From: Umbilicaria muhlenbergii | Taxonomy: Eukaryota > Ascomycota > Lecanoromycetes > Umbilicariales > Umbilicariaceae | Direction of reading: 5' to 3' | NCBI GenBank assembly: GCA_000611775.1 | Contig: KK106982.1 | Location: 4,782,996 to 4,846,995 of the forward strand | Length of the DNA stretch: 64,000 nt | Shown: positions 60,528-64,000 of the stretch, piece by piece | Layout: every line of letters begins with the position of its first letter | How positions within the stretch are numbered: the first letter of the stretch is position 1 | Program-made: the position numbers and the translations under genes | Notes under the pieces: generated by a model | Told to the model about the DNA's origin: nothing | What the model saw: only the letters and a program-made list of their open reading frames with translations | The model's database searches: none

Positions 60528-60890
60528 TTAAGTTTATAAACATGACTTCAGAAGCTTATTACACATGATCAGCCTTCAAAAACATTAACTTAAAAACATG
60601 ACTTTAAAAGCTTATTATGCATGATCAGCCTTCACAAACATTACCTCAAATGTGACTTCAGAAGCTCATTATGCATGATCAGCCTTCAAAAACATTAACT
60701 TAAAAATGTGACTTTGAAAGCTCATTATACATGATCAGTCTTCATAAACATTGCCTCAAACATGACTTCAAAAGCTCATTATGCATGATTAACATTCACT
60801 TCACATATTAAGCTTCTTGAGTCTACAAACATGACTTCAGAAGCTTATTACACATGATTAACTTTCACTTCAATTGAATGAATATGACTC
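60528..60890. repeat. Minisatellite, right part (about 6 units of 57-75 bp)
   Basis: Continues the array at 47,393-47,687. Most units here are shorter (about 57 bp), with cttcacaaacattacctcaa in place of the cttattaagtctac spacer; the last units return to the longer form. Confidence 0.75.
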
Positions 60891-61244
60891 ATATTCAAGT
60901 GCTTCAATAGCAGATGATTAATAAGAAGAGAAATATAATTAATATGCATGAAACATTATTTAAAATTTTTATTAACTTTTTAAATAAAAATTCCTTGTGC
61001 TTAAACCTGAATATAAATTGTAGCATTTAGTGACACTGACATTATCAAGATTTTCTCTTAGACTACATATATTTATAAGATTAAAGTTTTTCCTGAGAGT
61101 TAAATTCTCTGCAATACTCAGTTAAAAGTAAAAGTTAATCACTTAAGCAGAAAAATAAAGTACAGTACTTTTATCATTTTATGATGATAATGTTTCATAG
61201 CCTTAAGCTGCATAAGCACTTAAAACTTAAAGAAATAAAAAAAA
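60891..61244. other. AT-rich stretch, no gene
   Basis: No frame or repeat match recognised. It lies between the minisatellite and the truncated end of the second hAT copy. Confidence 0.4.
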
Positions 61245-64000
61245 ACTTTAAGCTCATATCAGCATTATTTTTAAGCATTATTTTTAATGAATCATTGACA
61301 TAATTGACTGACATGAAAAAATACTTAAAGATATTATTTTAAGTATTTATTCATTATTAATTCTTCAGCTCTGTTTATTTAATTAATGAGTTAAAATTCA
61401 TATTCTGTGATTGACCTGTGAAGGTAATTAAGTTCATAGTTAAACTCTCATATTTTAAGTAATGTAAATTGTAGTAATCTTGAAATTATTAAAATCATTT
61501 AATTTTTTAAGATTTGATTACTTTCTTCTCTTATGATGTATTAATCATGATTAAGTAAATATATGCATTGAAATTATCTTATATTTAATTATCTTATATG
61601 ATGAATTCAGAACAGTTGTAAAATTATAAATTCATTATTAATTTGCCTGTAAATTTTTATAATAATTCCTCAACTTATCTTGATAAGCTTTCAGAGCAGT
61701 AATCAGTTTATGTTTTTAAAGAGTAATTTTTAACTGCACTCAGTGACAGTGATCTGCAATGTGACTGATGAGTTAATTGTACACATATCAGGTTTTATGT
61801 ATTATAACTTCAGTAATTTTTGAAAGTGCTGCAGTTTAATCTTTAAATAATTTTAATAATATTAAAAGATAACAGACCTGTTTTCATTCTGAATTAATAA
61901 TTATAAGAACTCAAAGCTTTTTATCTTATTCATTAAAGACAAAGTTGCACAGGGCCTCTCATAAAACATAGATTTAAAAAAGCATGTCATATATGAAATT
62001 TCATTATGTTTTAACATTTTGAATTATTCAAAGAGGTTTTTGATTTAAGTTATTTACATAAACTTGCAGTTAAATATCTGCAAATTATTCAAATCTTTGC
62101 AGGAAAAAGTTGATTATGATTAAAAAATATTAAATCTGTCACATGTTATTAACATTTAAGCATTATTAATGAGCATTATCATTTCACTTGTTTTTTTAAT
62201 AATGTTAATTAAAGATATCTTCTCTTAAATCTTTATTAACTTGTCTGCATTTTATATCTTTACATGATGATTATTTTTAACATTCATATTAAGTGACCTC
62301 AGTAAAGCTTTGACAGCAAGAGTTAAAACATGTGTCATGTATGATATTATTATTTCAATGTTATCTTATTGAATATCATGATCACCACTCAAGACTGACT
62401 TCAGATGTGTGCACATAATAATATTATTAAAGATGTTATTCATAATAATAATAAAAAGTTTATCCTTGATTTTAAATGTCTTCAGAATATTAAGAATGTG
62501 ATGTGTCAGAGTGACTTTAATATGTGATTCATTTACATACTTAAATCTCAACAAGGCTTCATTGTAGTTTTAGTTATTATTAATGTAATAAGCAGTAACC
62601 ATCAAGAAGGATAAGTGATTATAAAATTAATAATTTAAAGTCAAGAACACTTTACTGTTTATTTAAATAAAATTTTCTTATACAGTGAATATTACTTTTT
62701 GATATTAATCTGTGACAAGATTTCATATTTTATTGTGATAAGATATCTGAATGTTATTTTAAAACATCATAAAAGTGATGTGAAGCTGTTTATTCTCAAT
62801 GAATCAGAAAAAGATGTTTATAAATATAAATGCATTAATAATCTGCTGTTTAAAGGCTTTCTTTATGTATATAAAAATGTCAAAGTTGTGTACTGTTCAT
62901 TTTTAAGAAATATTATTAAAGCATTAACTTTCAATATTAATACTGATAAGAAAGATAATATTTAAGAAGAACAAAACTTACTGTTGATTATAATAATTCA
63001 TTTAATGTAAATTATAAGTGCTTTCACTTAAGTGATATCTTGTAATAATTTGAATGCAAATGCTTTTTTATAATACTGAAATCAGTGTTTTTCATGTTCA
63101 GGTGACTGATGACAGCTTGATAAAGTTTACATTATAAATTTAACTTTTCACTCTGCATGACTGTGACCTGCTTAAACAGGTTTCAGTATTTAAAGGATTA
63201 AGTAATAAATCTTTATTTAAAATTATCTTTCAGTTTATCATAAGTGTAAAGATCATGCAGAGTTGACTTTCATCACTCATGAAAAAGTTTCACATATCAC
63301 TTATCACTTTTTCAGAAAACATGTGTCTTGAGAGTGTTGCATTGAAGTATAATAAGTGATGATAAATTTTAAAAAGTTTAAGACAAGATCTCAACATTTT
63401 CAGATTTCTGAAAATATAAAAAAGAGATGAGAATTTCTTCTGCTTTTAAAAGAGAAGAGTTATTATTATATTAAAACATATTAATAAAAGTGTATGCAGA
63501 AATTGCAGTGATGAGTGATTTAAGAAAGAAGATATTGTTGTGTAAAAAAATAATTATATTTATATACATATCAAAAGAGATGTCTGATAAACATGTTACA
63601 CAAAAACCCTCTTTACTCTTAAAAGATAATGCTGAAAAATAATAATTAAAAGACATGTATGAGGCACATGTAACTCTGCAGTGTAATTGAATAAATATTA
63701 AATTGCACATACTTTGTATTAAAAACATTTGTTTGCTCATTAAAAATAATCACTGCATTATGTGTAACCCTGCAGTATTAATATTAAATTACATTTATGA
63801 TGCATGAAAAAGTCTGTTTGCACATTAAAGATGATGATCATGTTGTAAATAATCTTGCAGTGACTCATGATGATTTGTTAAAGAATATTAAACTCATTTA
63901 TTTTCAGTTTATAAAATTAAGTAATTAAAAAGATGTTAAAAATCATGAAAATAAAAAAAGATGTGAAACAGCTGTGATTAAATGAAAATTAAGATTTCAA
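61245..64000 (-). mobile_element. hAT-family DNA transposon H2, truncated and running off the window
   Basis: Reverse complement of H1. The match starts near 61,245, corresponding to about 9,840 in H1, so the C-terminal dimerisation part is missing. It continues to the last base of the window, corresponding to about 270 in H1, and reads straight across the site where A1 sits in H1. On the minus strand 62,554-62,366 is an open piece of the catalytic core (RFKYVNESH, KIKDKLF) and 62,340-62,280 matches the THVLALAVKALL block. Many stops. The plus-strand 88-codon frame at 62,699-62,965 mirrors the one at 8,120-8,386 and is a shadow. Confidence 0.7.

Overview
The window looks like one AT-rich, repeat-dominated block of a filamentous ascomycete (Pezizomycotina) chromosome with a small gene island in it. 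This rests on three things: intronless genes of families common in these fungi, nested chromovirus-type Gypsy elements, and a pervasive C-to-T type decay of every repeat. CpG is nearly absent outside the island while TpG and CpA remain common, which fits a RIP-like (repeat-induced point mutation) process. The species cannot be named from the sequence.

Only about 3.9 kb (about 39,130-43,060) has ordinary base composition. It holds a divergent pair of intact single-exon genes: a 508-residue HNH-nuclease-domain protein on the minus strand (39,484-41,010), and a 562-residue FAD-dependent aromatic-ring hydroxylase on the plus strand (41,355-43,043). They share a promoter region of about 340 bp. 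A short Copia fragment lies at the left edge and a 5'-truncated LINE ends 104 bp after the hydroxylase on the right.

Left of the island: a decayed hAT DNA transposon (1-10,449) is split by a complete-length Gypsy element A1 (545-7,349). Then come LTR-like repeats, a solo LTR, Gypsy element C (12,830-20,765) carrying a 1,110-bp foldback element B1, a truncated A-family copy with a LINE-tail insertion, and an older, very AT-rich Gypsy remnant J that was split by Gypsy elements G (25,048-31,219) and D1 (31,799-37,680). Right of the island: the LINE tail, a palindromic cluster, a fresh-looking 205-bp foldback MITE, a decayed protein-coding segment, and a minisatellite. The minisatellite was split by Gypsy D2 (47,688-60,527), which itself received a second 1,110-bp foldback element B2 and Gypsy E (54,518-60,375). 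E in turn carries a solo LTR of family A. A second hAT copy, in opposite orientation, runs off the right edge.

Target-site duplications can be read directly for A1, the solo A-LTR, G, D1, D2, E, the solo C-LTR and the LINE tail, so the order of insertion can be reconstructed. The least expected observation is in the two copies of element B. They lie in opposite orientations, yet their central near-palindromic 302-bp segment lies in the same chromosomal orientation in both, so this segment has flipped relative to its flanks in one copy. No tRNA, rRNA, CRISPR or telomere repeat was seen.
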